Shown here piece after piece: positions 15,038-15,391 of a stretch of 15,391 bases of DNA. Position 1 is the stretch's first letter. Every line of letters begins with the position of its first letter. The position numbers and the translations under genes are program-made. Location of the stretch: NCBI RefSeq assembly GCF_036906915.1, contig NZ_JBAKHX010000121.1:1-15391 (forward strand). Direction: 5' to 3'. This DNA is from Phytohabitans sp036906915 (GTDB lineage Bacteria; Actinomycetota; Actinomycetes; Mycobacteriales; Micromonosporaceae). The notes under the pieces were generated by a model, which saw only the letters and a program-made list of their open reading frames with translations, was not told the origin of the DNA and did not search any database.

Positions 15038-15131
15038 AAGTCATCGATGATCAACCGGCGGCCGTCTCCATGCCCGCAGGCGCACCGATCAGCCTCAACC
15101 TGCCGCGGCCCATCGCCCGCCATCTACATAA
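15038..15131. other. Junction between the IS701 element and the NACHT fragment
   Basis: An open plus-strand frame starts at the ATG at 15070 (MPAGAPISLNLPRPIARHL) and ends at the TAG at 15151-15153. It reads towards the broken P-loop of the NACHT fragment in the frame that contains EPG, so it is probably the degraded segment just before the ATPase domain. The IS701 border must lie near here, but no terminal repeat was recognised. Confidence 0.35.
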
Positions 15132-15347
15132 CGAACCCGGGCTGTCGTACTAGACCTGCTCCGCCAGCGTGCCGTTGCCGATCCTGTTCCGGTACTGCTC
15201 TCGGTCGCGACCTGGGACCCAGGTGACTCCTTAGACCGGTGGATGGCCTCGTGCCTCGCAGCAGACAATCGCGCGCTCGCCCATCCTGTACAGGCGCCGG
15301 ACGGGACCCGTAGGACTCTGGCCCAGGAACTAGTGCCGCGTCTTTGA
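15132..15347 (+). pseudogene. Fragment of a second NACHT ATPase with a deleted Walker A
   Basis: The open segment reads VVLDLLRQRAVADPVPVLLS, VATWDPGDSLDRWMASCLAA and DNRALAHPV, then RRTLAQELVPRL and stops. DPVPVLLSVATWDP is the strand after the P-loop in a widespread actinobacterial NACHT group, where the P-loop is EPGAGKS and the next part is a GLDEL Walker B. Here EPG is encoded just upstream but in another frame (15133-15141). It joins directly to the VVLD stretch, so about ten bases with the lysine are gone. After LVPRL the similarity ends at about 15345, where different sequence begins and runs to the window edge. That sequence looks like another inserted element. The protein is not related in detail to the intact NACHT gene at 9920-12871. 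It lies next to the IS701 start, which may have removed the N-terminus. Confidence 0.72.
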
Positions 15348-15391
15348 ACGTTGATCGGGTAATGCCGTCTGTCTGACCTGGTTTGGGGCAG

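Noticed and set aside
1..15391. CRISPR arrays, rRNA genes, phage structural genes or a toxin-antitoxin pair
   Set aside because: No regularly spaced direct repeats, rRNA-like sequence, virion motifs or paired small genes were seen on either strand.

Overview
The window comes from a high-GC Gram-positive actinomycete. Micromonosporaceae or a related family is likely, judged from codon use, the protein families present and start sites that look leaderless. This assignment is inference, because no rRNA or other taxonomic marker is present. The region looks accessory: two transposase loci, at least six truncated or frameshifted genes, and only a few intact genes between them.

Layout from left to right. 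Bases 2-121 hold the tail of a gene entering from the left. Bases 332-1075 (minus strand) are the remains of an ATP-grasp RiPP maturation locus: a truncated methyltransferase (tgmC-like) coupled to a frameshifted ATP-grasp maturase end (tgmB-like). Next comes a GC-rich stretch that reads like the 5' part of a group II intron RNA (about 1080-1294). Two intact minus-strand genes follow, an MFS exporter (1299-2573) and an Ada/AlkA alkylation-repair fusion (2669-4168). On the plus strand is a conserved actinobacterial protein of unknown function with a CxCxxC cluster (4418-5149). A small minus-strand membrane-anchored protein (5289-5693) is next, followed by a degraded LuxR-type regulator end (5696-6147).

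A regulatory-looking stretch with two palindromes precedes a secreted protein carrying seven D-rich repeats of the type D..G.D.Y (6643-8208). A single-ORF DDE (integrase-core) transposase lies at 8577-9653. The largest gene is a 983-residue NLR-like protein (helical N-terminus, NACHT ATPase, leucine-rich-like C-terminus) at 9920-12871 on the minus strand. To its right are an internally deleted alpha/beta-hydrolase (about 13041-13556) and a frameshifted IS701-family transposase (13581-15037). At the right edge (15132-15347) is a fragment of a second, different NACHT ATPase that has lost its Walker A lysine region.

Reading the region as a whole: the intact NACHT protein, a dead NACHT relic nearby, several IS elements and decayed metabolic genes together fit a turnover zone of the defence-island kind. 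The NLR protein is the best candidate for an active system. The DNA-repair gene and the exporter may form one transcription unit (same strand, 95-base gap). Three genes (4418, 5693 and 6643) each have a TAnnAT hexamer 6-8 bases before the start codon, which fits leaderless transcription.
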